The translations under genes and the position numbers were made by a program. DNA of 64,000 bases from Nitrosospira sp. 56-18 (GTDB taxonomy: Bacteria; Pseudomonadota; Gammaproteobacteria; Burkholderiales; Nitrosomonadaceae). Below the pieces are notes generated by a model. That model saw nothing but the letters and a program-made list of their open reading frames with translations, had not been told where the DNA came from and did not search any database. Each line of letters opens with the position of its first letter. Position 1 is the first letter of the stretch. Positions 7,169 through 16,663 of this stretch are shown in pieces. The DNA lies in assembly GCA_001899235.1 (NCBI GenBank), contig MKVR01000012.1, positions 1-64,000 of the forward strand, written 5' to 3'.

Positions 7169-10012
7169 ATGAAACGCATGTTATTTAATGCGACACAGCC
7201 GGAAGAACTGCGTGTCGCGATTGTCGATGGTCAAAAACTCATTGACCTGGACATCGAATCATCCGGCAAGGAACAACGCAAGGGCAACATTTACAAGGCG
7301 GTCATTACCCGCCTGGAGCCCAGTCTTGAAGCCGCTTTCGTCGAATATGGCGGAGAGCGGCACGGTTTTCTTCCTTTCAAGGAAATCTCCCGCTCCTACT
7401 TCAAGGAGACCGCCGATACCGGCCGCGGCAGGCCGCAGGACGCCCTCCATGAAGGCCAGGAGCTCATCGTCCAGGTAGACAAGGACGAGCGTGGCACCAA
7501 GGGTGCGGCGCTCACCACCTATATCTCGCTGGCGGGCCGCCACCTGGTATTGATGCCAAATAACCCGCGAGGTGGCGGAGTCTCACGCCGCATCGAGGGG
7601 GAAGACCGCGCCGAGCTGCGCGATACGATGGCCCAGCTCGATATTCCTTCGGGCATGAGCATTATTGCCCGCACAGCAGGAATAGGCCGCAGCGAGGAAG
7701 AATTGCAGTGGGATCTCAATTATCTGCTGCAATTATGGCGTGCAATCGAGGAAGCATCGCACGGCCAGAGCGGCGCCTTTCTTATCTACCAGGAAAGCAG
7801 TCTCGTCATACGGGCAATCCGCGATTACTTTCACCAGGAAATTGGTGAAATCCTGATCGACACTGAAAACATCTATGAGCAGGCATGCCAGTTCATGAGC
7901 CATGTCATGCCCGCGAACGTCGGCCGCGTGAAATTCTACCGCGACGACGTGCCTCTATTCTCGCGTTTCCAGATCGAACACCAGATTGAGACCGCTTATT
8001 CGCGCCAGGTAACTTTGCCATCAGGCGGCGCCATCGTGATCGATCATACTGAGGCGCTGGTATCGATCGACGTGAATTCCGCGCGAGCGACCCGTGGTTC
8101 CGACATAGAGCAAACGGCGCTTAATACCAATCTTGAAGCCGCCGATGAGATCGCGCGGCAGTTGCGGCTACGTGATCTGGGTGGGCTGGTGGTGATCGAT
8201 TTTATCGATATGGAAGTAGCCCGCAATCAGCGAGAAGTGGAAAATCGCCTGCATGATTCGCTGCGTTATGACCGCGCACGCGTGCAAATGGGAAAAATCT
8301 CCCGCTTCGGCTTGCTGGAACTTTCGCGGCAGCGGCTGCGCCCCTCGCTCGGCGAGAGCAACTATATCTCCTGCCCGCGCTGCCATGGCACGGGGCACAT
8401 TCGCGGCACTGATTCTTCGGCATTGCATATTCTCAGGATCATCCAGGAAGAGGCAATGAAGGAAAATACCGCTGTGCTTCAAGCCCAGGTACCGGTGGAT
8501 GTGGCGACCTATCTGCTCAACGAAAAGCGTTCCGAGATACATGCGATCGAAGCCAGGTTGAAAGTCAATGTGGTCCTGATTCCAAATATTCATCTCGAAA
8601 CCCCCAATTACAATATAACTCGCTTGCGGCACGACGAGGTGAAGTCGGGTGAAATTCAAACCAGCTACCAGTTGGTGGAGAAACCCACGACGGAAATTAC
8701 CCTGCCATCGGCTTCGCAGGAAACCAAGCCAGTGCGGCAGCAGGCTGCCGTAAAAGGCATAACCCCGTCCCAGCCGGCGCCAGTACGGGAGCAGGTACCG
8801 CAACGCGAACCCGAGCAGGTATCCTTTCTGGATAAAATACTGGGATGGTTCAGGCAACCGGGGGGAGAGCGAAAAAGAGCTCTGCCGGAACAGGCTGCTG
8901 CCGGACCGCAACAGCTCGAACGCGGCCCTGGCCGGCGCGATCGCGTCCGGCCGGCCCGACCAGTTCGTGGAGAGCGTGGGGAGCGCGGCGAACGAACCGG
9001 CGAGGTGGTCACTTTCCCGGGTCAACCCCGGGAAGCCGCGCAGAGCCAGCGCAGTGAGCGCAGCGATTCGAAGCCCCAGGCAGAGCGCTTTGGCACGAAA
9101 AAGCCGCAACGCCCCCCTCGAGAGGAAAAACGGGAGGAAAAACAATCTCGGGCGGACACCCGGCTACCTGCGGAGGAACAACCGGCAGCGGAAGACCTGG
9201 CTCAAGCTCAGCGGGGAGAGGATGGGGGACGCAGACGCCGCCGTGGCGGAAGGCAGCGCGACCGGGGTGACCGCCAGGATCGCCTTCCCCGCGAGGCGAA
9301 AAACACCTCGCCAAGAGAAATCCAGGATCAGCAAATGGCCGGCCCGGCCATGCAACAAAATAAGGCAGAAAACGAAGTTGCCCGCGAGCCGATATGGGAA
9401 ACACCTGCCATGGTAAGCGCGGCTTTGCCAACAATCGAGACGGGAGCGCTCCCCGAATCGAAGACGGCGCTTCCGCCAGAGCCGGTGGGCGGACAGCCGG
9501 CCAACCAGTCAAGCGATCCGGAAGAGGAAGCGCCAACTGTAGTGCCGGATGAAGAAAACAAGACTGCCACTTCACCTGGAGTAGCCGCCGGAGCAGCGCC
9601 CGAGCAGGAAAGCAGACCGGATCAGCTTTCCCCCATCCCGGAGCAGGAACCCTTATCCGCATCACTTGCACCCCTTGCGCCACCCTCCCCGCCTCTGCTG
9701 CTTACCGATGCATCGGAAGGAATACGCAGGGTTGCAAGCGTTGCAACAGAAAACCAACTTTCGGACAAAACGCCGGAAGCAACGGCGCCATCAGTTCAGC
9801 AAGCAGCCGGGAAATCCGCTCCTGCACCGGAATCGTTGAATTTGGCAGCGAGTGGATTGATCATGATTGAAACCATTCCCGGAAAACGGATGACTCCTGA
9901 CGAGCACGCGTCTGTAGAGTCCGTTCCGGAAGGCCGGCGGAAAAGAAAGCCTGCGCCTCCGCGTGCGGCGGCTGCTGGCGAGCCGTTAGTGCAAATTGAA
10001 ACGCACAAGTGA
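7169..10012 (+). CDS. rne: Ribonuclease E
   Basis: 947-residue endoribonuclease central to mRNA decay and rRNA/tRNA processing. It starts [20 protein letters not shown]. The S1 RNA-binding domain follows ([20 protein letters not shown]). The catalytic DNase I-like region has both acidic motifs ([16 protein letters not shown] and VVIDFIDM). The zinc-link [12 protein letters not shown] lies near residue 405. The C-terminal 450 residues are low-complexity, Arg/Glu/Pro/Ala-rich and predicted disordered, as in E-type enzymes that scaffold a degradosome; RNase G lacks this tail. A short segment [13 protein letters not shown] near residue 553 resembles the membrane-targeting amphipathic helix. Antisense open frames over the tail are composition artefacts. 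Confidence 0.97.
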   Translation: MKRMLFNATQPEELRVAIVDGQKLIDLDIESSGKEQRKGNIYKAVITRLEPSLEAAFVEYGGERHGFLPFKEISRSYFKETADTGRGRPQDALHEGQELIVQVDKDERGTKGAALTTYISLAGRHLVLMPNNPRGGGVSRRIEGEDRAELRDTMAQLDIPSGMSIIARTAGIGRSEEELQWDLNYLLQLWRAIEEASHGQSGAFLIYQESSLVIRAIRDYFHQEIGEILIDTENIYEQACQFMSHVMPANVGRVKFYRDDVPLFSRFQIEHQIETAYSRQVTLPSGGAIVIDHTEALVSIDVNSARATRGSDIEQTALNTNLEAADEIARQLRLRDLGGLVVIDFIDMEVARNQREVENRLHDSLRYDRARVQMGKISRFGLLELSRQRLRPSLGESNYISCPRCHGTGHIRGTDSSALHILRIIQEEAMKENTAVLQAQVPVDVATYLLNEKRSEIHAIEARLKVNVVLIPNIHLETPNYNITRLRHDEVKSGEIQTSYQLVEKPTTEITLPSASQETKPVRQQAAVKGITPSQPAPVREQVPQREPEQVSFLDKILGWFRQPGGERKRALPEQAAAGPQQLERGPGRRDRVRPARPVRGERGERGERTGEVVTFPGQPREAAQSQRSERSDSKPQAERFGTKKPQRPPREEKREEKQSRADTRLPAEEQPAAEDLAQAQRGEDGGRRRRRGGRQRDRGDRQDRLPREAKNTSPREIQDQQMAGPAMQQNKAENEVAREPIWETPAMVSAALPTIETGALPESKTALPPEPVGGQPANQSSDPEEEAPTVVPDEENKTATSPGVAAGAAPEQESRPDQLSPIPEQEPLSASLAPLAPPSPPLLLTDASEGIRRVASVATENQLSDKTPEATAPSVQQAAGKSAPAPESLNLAASGLIMIETIPGKRMTPDEHASVESVPEGRRKRKPAPPRAAAAGEPLVQIETHK

Positions 10013-10077
10013 CCGGCTGTATAAAGCCATCGCGAGAAAATTCCGGTGGCTTGGGGAGGATTTCCGATAGGGAGAAC

Positions 10078-10220
10078 TAGGGAAGCGCTGCAATCCGCGG
10101 CCCCTGCTCTCTCTTGAGGATATTTACAGGCAGCCGTGAAACCGCTCCATTCACACCGCTTTGCGCATCCCATCCCGCAAAAACCATCGTGCCGGTGAGA
10201 ATTTGTTCAGCGCTTCCCCA
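10078..10220. repeat. Family B inverted-repeat element, copy 1
   Basis: Non-coding element of about 140 bp. The left end reads TA-GGGAAGCGCTG (10078-10090), and the right end, inverted, is AATTTGTTCAGCGCTTCCC-CA (to 10220). The termini match the other copies near 28.7, 47.9 and 50.5 kb. The right-hand TA flank has changed to CA. It fills the space between the convergent rne and phosphatase genes, and its right end encodes the final codons and stop of the phosphatase. No transposase is present, so it is a MITE-like passenger. Confidence 0.7.
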
Positions 10221-10734
10221 GGAGGCTCGTCCCTATATTTTTTTCTTGGCATATCCGGTTGAGCAGCTCCTGACCGGCTTCCTCCACCATGTTCAGCACA
10301 TGTTCAAAACCCTGGCGTCCACCGAAATAAGGGTCAGGAACCTCTTCCACCCCCTGGGAAAACCTGCGGCTGTATTGCATCAATAAGCCGAGCTTATGAC
10401 TGTATTGAGGCGGACATTCCTGCCTCAATATGGCGAGATTGGCCTTATCCATTGCAAGAATATAATGAAAATGCTCGAAATCCCTTTCATGCACGCGCCG
10501 CGCCCGCAGGGTTCGGGTGTCATAGCCGCGCCGGGTCGCCGCCTGCTGGGCTCTTTCATCCGGCGGCTCACCCTCATGGTAATCATGAGTGCCAGCCGAG
10601 TCGATGTGAAAGGCTTGCTCGAAGCCAGCATCCCTGACCTGCTGCCTGAATACAGCCTCCGCAGTAGGAGACCGGCAAATATTTCCCATGCAAACAAACA
10701 GAACGCGTGTTTTAAGATGCTCTTCCACTTTCAT
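10207..10734 (-). CDS. Low-molecular-weight protein tyrosine phosphatase
   Basis: 175 residues, LMW-PTP family. The phosphate-binding loop VCMGNICRSPT gives the C-X5-R signature (Cys15, Arg21), and the general-acid motif appears as VPDPYFGG near residue 130. Such enzymes dephosphorylate tyrosine residues, often of exopolysaccharide kinases (Wzb/Etp role), or act on low-molecular-weight phosphoesters. It follows the phosphomannomutase gene on the same strand after a six-base gap, so the two are probably cotranscribed. The last codons, GGG AAG CGC TGA, are the terminus of a family B repeat, so the C-terminal tail was probably modified by insertion of that element. Confidence 0.9.
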   Translation of the reverse strand: MKVEEHLKTRVLFVCMGNICRSPTAEAVFRQQVRDAGFEQAFHIDSAGTHDYHEGEPPDERAQQAATRRGYDTRTLRARRVHERDFEHFHYILAMDKANLAILRQECPPQYSHKLGLLMQYSRRFSQGVEEVPDPYFGGRQGFEHVLNMVEEAGQELLNRICQEKNIGTSLLGKR

Positions 10735-10740
10735 GGCTCA

Positions 10741-12117
10741 CTAAAATGGTAACGCCGCATCTGGCCGGGCTTGTAAAATGACCTTGCGAAAATCCTCCTG
10801 TATCCGCGTGAGCGCTGCCACGCTGTCCGCTTCAAATCGCAGCACAATCACGGGCATGGTATTGGATGAACGTGCCAGGCCAAACCCATCGGCGTACTCC
10901 ACCCGTAGCCCATCCGTCGTAATCACACGAAGCGGATTATCAAAGCGCGCATTTACTTGCAACTGGGCGATCACCTGGTAATTTTCTCCTTCCTTCAGCC
11001 TGATCTGCAGTTCCGGAGTACTGATGGCATCTGGAATTGCATGAAGGGCAGCATCGATATCTGCCTCGCGGCTGAGCAGTTCCAGCAACCGTGCGCCCGC
11101 ATATAACCCATCATCGAATCCATACCAACGCTCACTGAAGAAAATATGGCCACTCATCTCGCCCGCGAGCACTGCCCCAGTTTCTTTCAGCTTGCCCTTG
11201 ATGAACGAATGCCCTGTTTTCCACATGATCGGTTGGCCACCATGCTGCTCTATCCACGGCGCGAGGTTGCGAGTGCATTTCACGTCATAAATGATCCGCC
11301 CACCAGGATTTCTTGACAAAACATCGGCCGCAAATAACATCAATTGACGATCGGGATAAATTATCGAACCGTTTTTCGTTACCACGCCCACGCGGTCCCC
11401 ATCGCCATCAAAGGCGAGCCCGACTTCCGCGTCGCCTGTTCCAAGCTCATGTATCAGATCGCGCAGGTTCTCGGGTGCGGAGGGATCCGGATGATGATTG
11501 GGAAAGATCCCGTCGACTTCGCAAAAGAGCCCGGTTACATGGCATCCGAGCCTGCGGTATAGCTCCGGCGCATAAGCGCCTGCAACGCCGTTGCCACAAT
11601 CGACGACGACTTTCATGGGACGAGTCAGCTTTATGTCGGCAGTAATGCGCTGCAAGTAAGTTTCAGCAATATCATGCTTGCGATATCCCCCCTGACCATG
11701 GACCAGATCCTGATTTACCACGCGCCGGTATAACGCCTGAATGGATTCCGCCGCAAGGGTTTCTCCGCCCAGAACCATCTTCAAGCCATTATATTGAGGA
11801 GGATTATGGCTTCCGGTCACCATTACGCCGGAATAGCCGCATAAGGTATGCGCCGCGAAGTAGAGCATGGGGGTAGCCACCATCCCGACATCGACCACGT
11901 CGACACCACTTTTCAGCAACCCCGCCGCCAGCGCCGCCGCAAGCTCCGGACCAGATGTTCTGCCATCCCGGCCTATTGCCAAAGATTGAATACCGCGGAC
12001 ACGTGCTTCGGAACCGATGGCGTGTCCCACGGCTTCGGTAATTTCCGGGGTGAGCGTTTGACCAACGATACCGCGGATATCGTAGGCTTTAAAAATCTCT
12101 TTCGGTAAATCAGGCAT
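10741..12117 (-). CDS. Phosphomannomutase/phosphoglucomutase
   Basis: 458 residues, alpha-D-phosphohexomutase family (AlgC/ManB-like). It interconverts hexose 1- and 6-phosphates for lipopolysaccharide, exopolysaccharide and nucleotide-sugar supply. The start, LPKEIFKAYDIRGIVGQTLT, is typical. The phosphoserine loop VTGSHNPPQYNGLK is near residue 100, the Mg-binding loop AFDGDGDRVGVV near 240, the sugar loop GEMSGHIFF near 320, and the C-terminal phosphate loop contains RSSNTMP. Length matches AlgC (about 460). The tyrosine phosphatase gene downstream suggests a polysaccharide-related operon, which is inference. Confidence 0.93.
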   Translation of the reverse strand: MPDLPKEIFKAYDIRGIVGQTLTPEITEAVGHAIGSEARVRGIQSLAIGRDGRTSGPELAAALAAGLLKSGVDVVDVGMVATPMLYFAAHTLCGYSGVMVTGSHNPPQYNGLKMVLGGETLAAESIQALYRRVVNQDLVHGQGGYRKHDIAETYLQRITADIKLTRPMKVVVDCGNGVAGAYAPELYRRLGCHVTGLFCEVDGIFPNHHPDPSAPENLRDLIHELGTGDAEVGLAFDGDGDRVGVVTKNGSIIYPDRQLMLFAADVLSRNPGGRIIYDVKCTRNLAPWIEQHGGQPIMWKTGHSFIKGKLKETGAVLAGEMSGHIFFSERWYGFDDGLYAGARLLELLSREADIDAALHAIPDAISTPELQIRLKEGENYQVIAQLQVNARFDNPLRVITTDGLRVEYADGFGLARSSNTMPVIVLRFEADSVAALTRIQEDFRKVILQARPDAALPF

Positions 12118-12384
12118 GAGATTATGCTAAGTTATTGGAATGATGGGTATGGCGAGGTTTGCAAGCGGATCAGGACATCCGGGAATATGCGGGCAAGCAG
12201 GCAGCGCACCCATGGTCCCATGGCCGGAAAAACTTGGATTCATGCCAACGGTGCGGAAAATCCAGCAACCCATCCCGCCCTTCCGGACACACGCATGGGT
12301 AAAAGCTGCCTCCCCCTCCAGGCGCCGCAACGCCAAATGCCTTGTGATGAATTGTTTCCCATCAACCGTATTTCTACGGGTTTT

Positions 12385-12591
12385 TCAGCGATGGTGTCCT
12401 GTCCCCGAACCGCCTTTGAGCGTGTACTGGGTGCCACAATAGGGACACAACGCTTCACCGGTATTCTCTATGGGGAGAAAGACACGAGGATGCGAATTCC
12501 ATAAGAGCATGGATGGCATAGGACAATGTAATGGCAGATCGTCGCCCGTGACCTCGATCGGTTCCTGTTTTCTCACGTTGGCATTCTGCAT
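12385..12591 (-). CDS. Zinc-finger (CHCC-type) small protein
   Basis: 68-residue protein beginning MQNANVRKQEPIEVTGDDL. A Met 12 residues further upstream is possible, but the site AAGGAAAACCC directly before this ATG favours the shorter form. The core LPLHCPMPSMLLWNSHPRVF, then LPIENTGEALCPYCGTQYTL, matches the zf-CHCC domain, with Cys, His and the CPYC pair as zinc ligands. The domain also occurs in the mitochondrial complex I subunit NDUFS6, but the bacterial stand-alone form has no established role. It lies 39 bases downstream of ilvE on the same strand, the usual arrangement in betaproteobacteria. Confidence 0.85.
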   Translation of the reverse strand: MQNANVRKQEPIEVTGDDLPLHCPMPSMLLWNSHPRVFLPIENTGEALCPYCGTQYTLKGGSGTGHHR

Positions 12592-12630
12592 GGGTTTTCC
12601 TTCGTTTCCTTCGATATGCATCAACATCGA

Positions 12631-13554
12631 TCAGACATAGGTGAGCCAATCCGCATGGCTTGCGGCCCTGCCGCCCACACAGTCAAAAAAGGCAGCCTGC
12701 AGCCTGGCGGTAATGGCGCCCCGTTCACCTTCGCCTATGCGGCGGTTATCCAGTTCGCGGATAGGCGTTATCTCGGCAGCGGTGCCAGTAAAAAACGCCT
12801 CGTCCGCGCAATAAACCTCATCCCGGGTGATCCGCTTTTCGATTATAGGGATTCCCATTTCCGTGGCAAGCTCGATGATGGAAGCGCGAGTGATACCTTC
12901 CAGGCATGAAGTCATGTCCGGAGTGTAGAGCTTTCCTTGCTTGACAATGAATATGTTTTCGCCAGCTCCTTCCGCCACATACCCATCCACATCCAGCAGC
13001 AGGGCCTCATCATATCCGTCATGCGCCACTTCCTGATGAGCGAGTATCGAATTGGCATAAGTGGTGACAGACTTGGCGCGGCACATGTTGACATTGACGT
13101 GGTGCCGGGAAAATGAAGAAGTCTTGACACGGATGCCTTTTTCGAGGCCATCCGCGCCAAGATAGGCGCCCCAGGGCCAGGCTGCGACCACGACATGAAC
13201 TGAAAGCGTCCTGGCGGAAATTCCCATGGCTTCCGATCCGTAAAAAACAATAGGGCGAATGTAGCAGGATTCCAGCCTGTTCTGCTTCACCATATCGCAT
13301 TGCGCCTGCATCAGCGTAGCCTTGTCGTAGGGCATTTTCATCATGAAAATATGCGCGGAATTGAATAGTCTGTCGGTATGTTCCCGCAACCGGAAAATCG
13401 CCGTGCCTCTGGGCGTCTTATAGGCGCGCAAACCTTCGAATACTCCCATTCCATAATGCAATGTATGGGTCAATACATGCGTGGTAGCCTCGCGCCACGG
13501 GATGATATTACCGTCGCTCCAGATAACGCCGTCGCGGTCAGCCATCGACATCAA
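12631..13554 (-). CDS. ilvE: Branched-chain amino acid aminotransferase
   Basis: 307 residues, PLP fold type IV. It transfers amino groups between glutamate and the keto acids of Leu, Ile and Val. Recognisable blocks are THTLHYGMGVFEGLRAY, the PLP-lysine region CRAKSVTTYANSILAHQEV near residue 160, and DEALLLDVDGYVAEGAGENI, plus FFTGTAAEITPIRELDNR near the C-terminus. The last two are diagnostic for IlvE among class IV enzymes. It sits between glnE and the zinc-finger gene on the minus strand. A likely alternative start is Met4 (MADRDGVIW). Confidence 0.95.
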   Translation of the reverse strand: MMSMADRDGVIWSDGNIIPWREATTHVLTHTLHYGMGVFEGLRAYKTPRGTAIFRLREHTDRLFNSAHIFMMKMPYDKATLMQAQCDMVKQNRLESCYIRPIVFYGSEAMGISARTLSVHVVVAAWPWGAYLGADGLEKGIRVKTSSFSRHHVNVNMCRAKSVTTYANSILAHQEVAHDGYDEALLLDVDGYVAEGAGENIFIVKQGKLYTPDMTSCLEGITRASIIELATEMGIPIIEKRITRDEVYCADEAFFTGTAAEITPIRELDNRRIGEGERGAITARLQAAFFDCVGGRAASHADWLTYV

Positions 13555-13689
13555 AAACTCCTCGGGATCTTTGAAAATCCCTATTCTATCGCATTTTACC
13601 CTTGATAAATTGAATCACATTCTCTGCCTCTGCCGTCCCTGTACTCCAAAAATCGCACACTCCACCCTGTCCAACTGCCGGATTTGGGA

Positions 13690-16455
13690 TCAATCGAAAA
13701 CTTCCGCCCATAACTGAAGCACGGCGGCAATGCTTTCCCTGAAACGATCGGCTTCCACCCGGACAAATTTCTGATGCCGGCCGGAGGACGGCTCGGCAGC
13801 ATCCGGATTTCCGCTCAATCTCAGCCTGTGCTGCACGCGGCGAAACTCCCGATAAGCCACAAGCACGCGTTGCGCGGCCGCTACGGAAACGAGCCCCAGC
13901 TCTCCCGCCAGCTTCAGCAAGGCGATATTGCCGATATTGTCCGTCAACCCCGAGTGATCGCAGGCATGACCCAGAATCAAATATTGCACAATGAACTCGA
14001 CATCGATGATGCCGCCGCGGTCGTGCTTGACGTCAAACAATCTGGACGAATTGGGGTGCGCTTCGAACATTTTCTCACGCATCGCCAGGACTTCGCGCTT
14101 TAGTTTTGCCGGGTCGCGCCACTGGCGGAGCACTTCCTTCCGTATTCGCTCGAACGCATTTCCTATCCGCGAATCCCCCGCGACAAAACGCGCCCTGGTC
14201 AACGCCTGGTGCTCCCATACCCATGCCTGGTTACGCTGATATTGATCGAAAGCATCGAGGGAACTGACAAGCAATCCACTGCTGCCGTTGGGACGCAAGC
14301 GCAGATCGGTTTCGTACAGCAAGCCCGCAGAAGTGTAACTGGTCAGCCAGGAATTAATGCGCTGGCTCAATCTTGCATATATCTCGGGCGCATCGGGATG
14401 AGGATCGTCATAAAGAAAAATGATGTCCAGGTCGGATGCGTAGCCCAGTTCCTTTCCGCCCAGCTTGCCATAGCCCACGATCGCGAATGCGGGCTCTTCC
14501 CTGTGCCTCCTCCTCAATCCGGACCATGCAAGATGCAACACCTTATCGAGTATCAGATCGGCAAGTTCCGTCAAATGATCGCTCAGCGTTTCAAGGGGCA
14601 GCAAACCCTCCACGTCCCTGGCCAGCAGCTGGAACACCTGGGCATGGTGAAAATGCCGCAACACATCCATCTGCTGCTCCGTATCGTTGCCTTCCGCCTG
14701 TTTTAACTGGCTCTCCAAAGCGGTCCTGGCAAGCGACCAGTCCAGTGCGTTTTGAAAGCCCTCGGAGTTAAGCAGCTCATCCAGCAGGATAGGATGTGCG
14801 TTGAGATACTCGGCAGCCCACTGGCTGGTGCTGGCGAGCTTGGCCACCCTTTCCAGCGCTTCGGGATATTCCCGCAACAACGCGATATAGGCCGCGCGGC
14901 GGCTCACGCTTTCAAGCAGCCGTAGCATCCGCTCCAGCGTCGCATCCGGCCCTGGCATTTTCGCAGCCACCTCGATCAGAGCGGGAACAAGCGCGTCAAT
15001 GCGTGCCTTGCTCGGCTTGGGCAACTGCCGGTAGCGCGCACTGGCGCGGAATGCCTGTAAACGTCCCAGGCTGCCTTGAGGATCGGAAAACCCCATTGCC
15101 GCCAGCCGGACGGCAGCCTCCGGTCCGGCTTCTTCTTCAACTTGCTCTTCCCAGAGAGCGGTCAGCATGCCGGAGGTATGAAATTCCCGGGGAGCGGCGA
15201 ATATATGTTCAAAATGACCCGTCACCCTGCTTCGATGGTCATCAAGGCGCTCCAGGAACCCTTCGTAGCTTGAAAAGCCCATCGTTTCCCCTATCAGAGC
15301 CTGGTCTGCCGCCGCTCGAGGCAATGTCTGGGTCTGCAGATCGTCGAGATACTGCAGGCGATGCTCGAGATTGCGAAAAAAACAATAGGCTTCGGAGAGT
15401 TCCGCTACCGCCTTTTCCGATAGCTGCCGCTTCTCCCGCAAGCGGTGCAGCACCTCCAGGGTCGGACGAATACGCAGTTCGGCGTCCCGCCCGCCACGGA
15501 TAAGCTGGAATACCTGGGCGATGAATTCAATTTCGCGGATGCCGCCTGGTCCAAGCTTGATATTTTCATGCAACTCGCGGCGGCTGACCTCCTGCCGAAT
15601 CTGCGCATGCAAACCGCGCATGGATTCGTACGCGCCGAAATCGGGGTATTTTCGAAACACGAACGGCTGTGCGATCTGCTCCATCAGAACCGAGCCTTCC
15701 GCGCAAGGGCCGGCGACCAGCCTGCTCTTGATCCAGGCGTATCGCTCCCATTCCCGCCCCTGGTTTATGAAGTAATCCTTCAGCATGGGAAAACTCATCG
15801 CCAGCGGGCCACTTTCGCCATATGGGCGCAAGCGCATATCGACCCGGAAAACGTAGCCATCGGAAGTCATATCATTGAGGCTGGCGATCAATCTGCGTCC
15901 AAGGCGAACAAAGAAATCCTGGTTGGAGACTGAACGGCGGCCATCGGTTTCTCCATCTTCCGGGTAAACAAAAACCAGATCCACGTCCGAGGAGACGTTG
16001 AGCTCTCCGCCTCCCAATTTGCCCATGGCCACCACCAGCATTTCCTGCGGAGCGTTCTTCTCCTTATTCCTCGGGCGTCCATATCGGTTCGGGTCGGTCA
16101 GCCAGGCCTGCTGCCGCTCCAGTGCGAAACGAATGGTTGTCTCGCCCAGGTCGGTCATGCTCCTCATGACTTCGGCCAGGTCTCCCAGTCCACCCAGATC
16201 CCGAGCCAGCAACCGCAACATCACCTTCTTGCGCAGGCTCCGCAATATACGCTGCAGGCCAGCTTCATCACTGGCCGCTACCGCATCCGCATCCAGAAAT
16301 TGCCGCATCTCGGCCGCAACGAAAGGGCGATGAAGGCTTTTTTCCAGTTCCACCCGCAATTCCGGTTCGCTGTCCAGCAAGCGCTGCGCATAACGGCTGT
16401 ATGGAAGGATCGAATCGATCACTGTCTCGACGGGATGATCGGGATGCATGGCCAA
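13690..16455 (-). CDS. glnE: Bifunctional glutamine synthetase adenylyltransferase/deadenylase
   Basis: 921 residues. GlnE attaches AMP to, and removes it from, glutamine synthetase in response to PII and glutamine, tuning nitrogen assimilation. Two nucleotidyltransferase domains are visible. The N-terminal deadenylase has GKLGGGELNVSSDVDLVFVY near residue 150; the C-terminal adenylyltransferase has GYGKLGGKELGYASDLDIIF near residue 660. HDRGGIIDVEFIVQYLIL near residue 820 is also conserved. Length is typical. It is divergent from the yhdP-like gene and followed by ilvE. Confidence 0.96.
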   Translation of the reverse strand: MAMHPDHPVETVIDSILPYSRYAQRLLDSEPELRVELEKSLHRPFVAAEMRQFLDADAVAASDEAGLQRILRSLRKKVMLRLLARDLGGLGDLAEVMRSMTDLGETTIRFALERQQAWLTDPNRYGRPRNKEKNAPQEMLVVAMGKLGGGELNVSSDVDLVFVYPEDGETDGRRSVSNQDFFVRLGRRLIASLNDMTSDGYVFRVDMRLRPYGESGPLAMSFPMLKDYFINQGREWERYAWIKSRLVAGPCAEGSVLMEQIAQPFVFRKYPDFGAYESMRGLHAQIRQEVSRRELHENIKLGPGGIREIEFIAQVFQLIRGGRDAELRIRPTLEVLHRLREKRQLSEKAVAELSEAYCFFRNLEHRLQYLDDLQTQTLPRAAADQALIGETMGFSSYEGFLERLDDHRSRVTGHFEHIFAAPREFHTSGMLTALWEEQVEEEAGPEAAVRLAAMGFSDPQGSLGRLQAFRASARYRQLPKPSKARIDALVPALIEVAAKMPGPDATLERMLRLLESVSRRAAYIALLREYPEALERVAKLASTSQWAAEYLNAHPILLDELLNSEGFQNALDWSLARTALESQLKQAEGNDTEQQMDVLRHFHHAQVFQLLARDVEGLLPLETLSDHLTELADLILDKVLHLAWSGLRRRHREEPAFAIVGYGKLGGKELGYASDLDIIFLYDDPHPDAPEIYARLSQRINSWLTSYTSAGLLYETDLRLRPNGSSGLLVSSLDAFDQYQRNQAWVWEHQALTRARFVAGDSRIGNAFERIRKEVLRQWRDPAKLKREVLAMREKMFEAHPNSSRLFDVKHDRGGIIDVEFIVQYLILGHACDHSGLTDNIGNIALLKLAGELGLVSVAAAQRVLVAYREFRRVQHRLRLSGNPDAAEPSSGRHQKFVRVEADRFRESIAAVLQLWAEVFD

Positions 16456-16663
16456 AGATTCAGAGTTACAATAAATCGATCGTCAAAATCCCGTATTTCA
16501 ACGGGCATGCACCTGCTCTCGCAGAACTGGAAAGCGTCGCGCAAGTAAATCCATTAGATCGTTTTACCAATTGCTTTATCGCCAAGGTCGCCCTCTCGAC
16601 GTTTTTTTCACTGGACGGGTTGGATAAAACAGATCACCCTCAGCAGAAAACCGGAAATCCTTA

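Noticed and set aside
8168-9683. Long antisense open frames over the rne tail (325 and 224 codons)
   Set aside because: They mirror the high-GC, low-complexity RNase E C-terminus and have no family resemblance or ribosome-binding sites.
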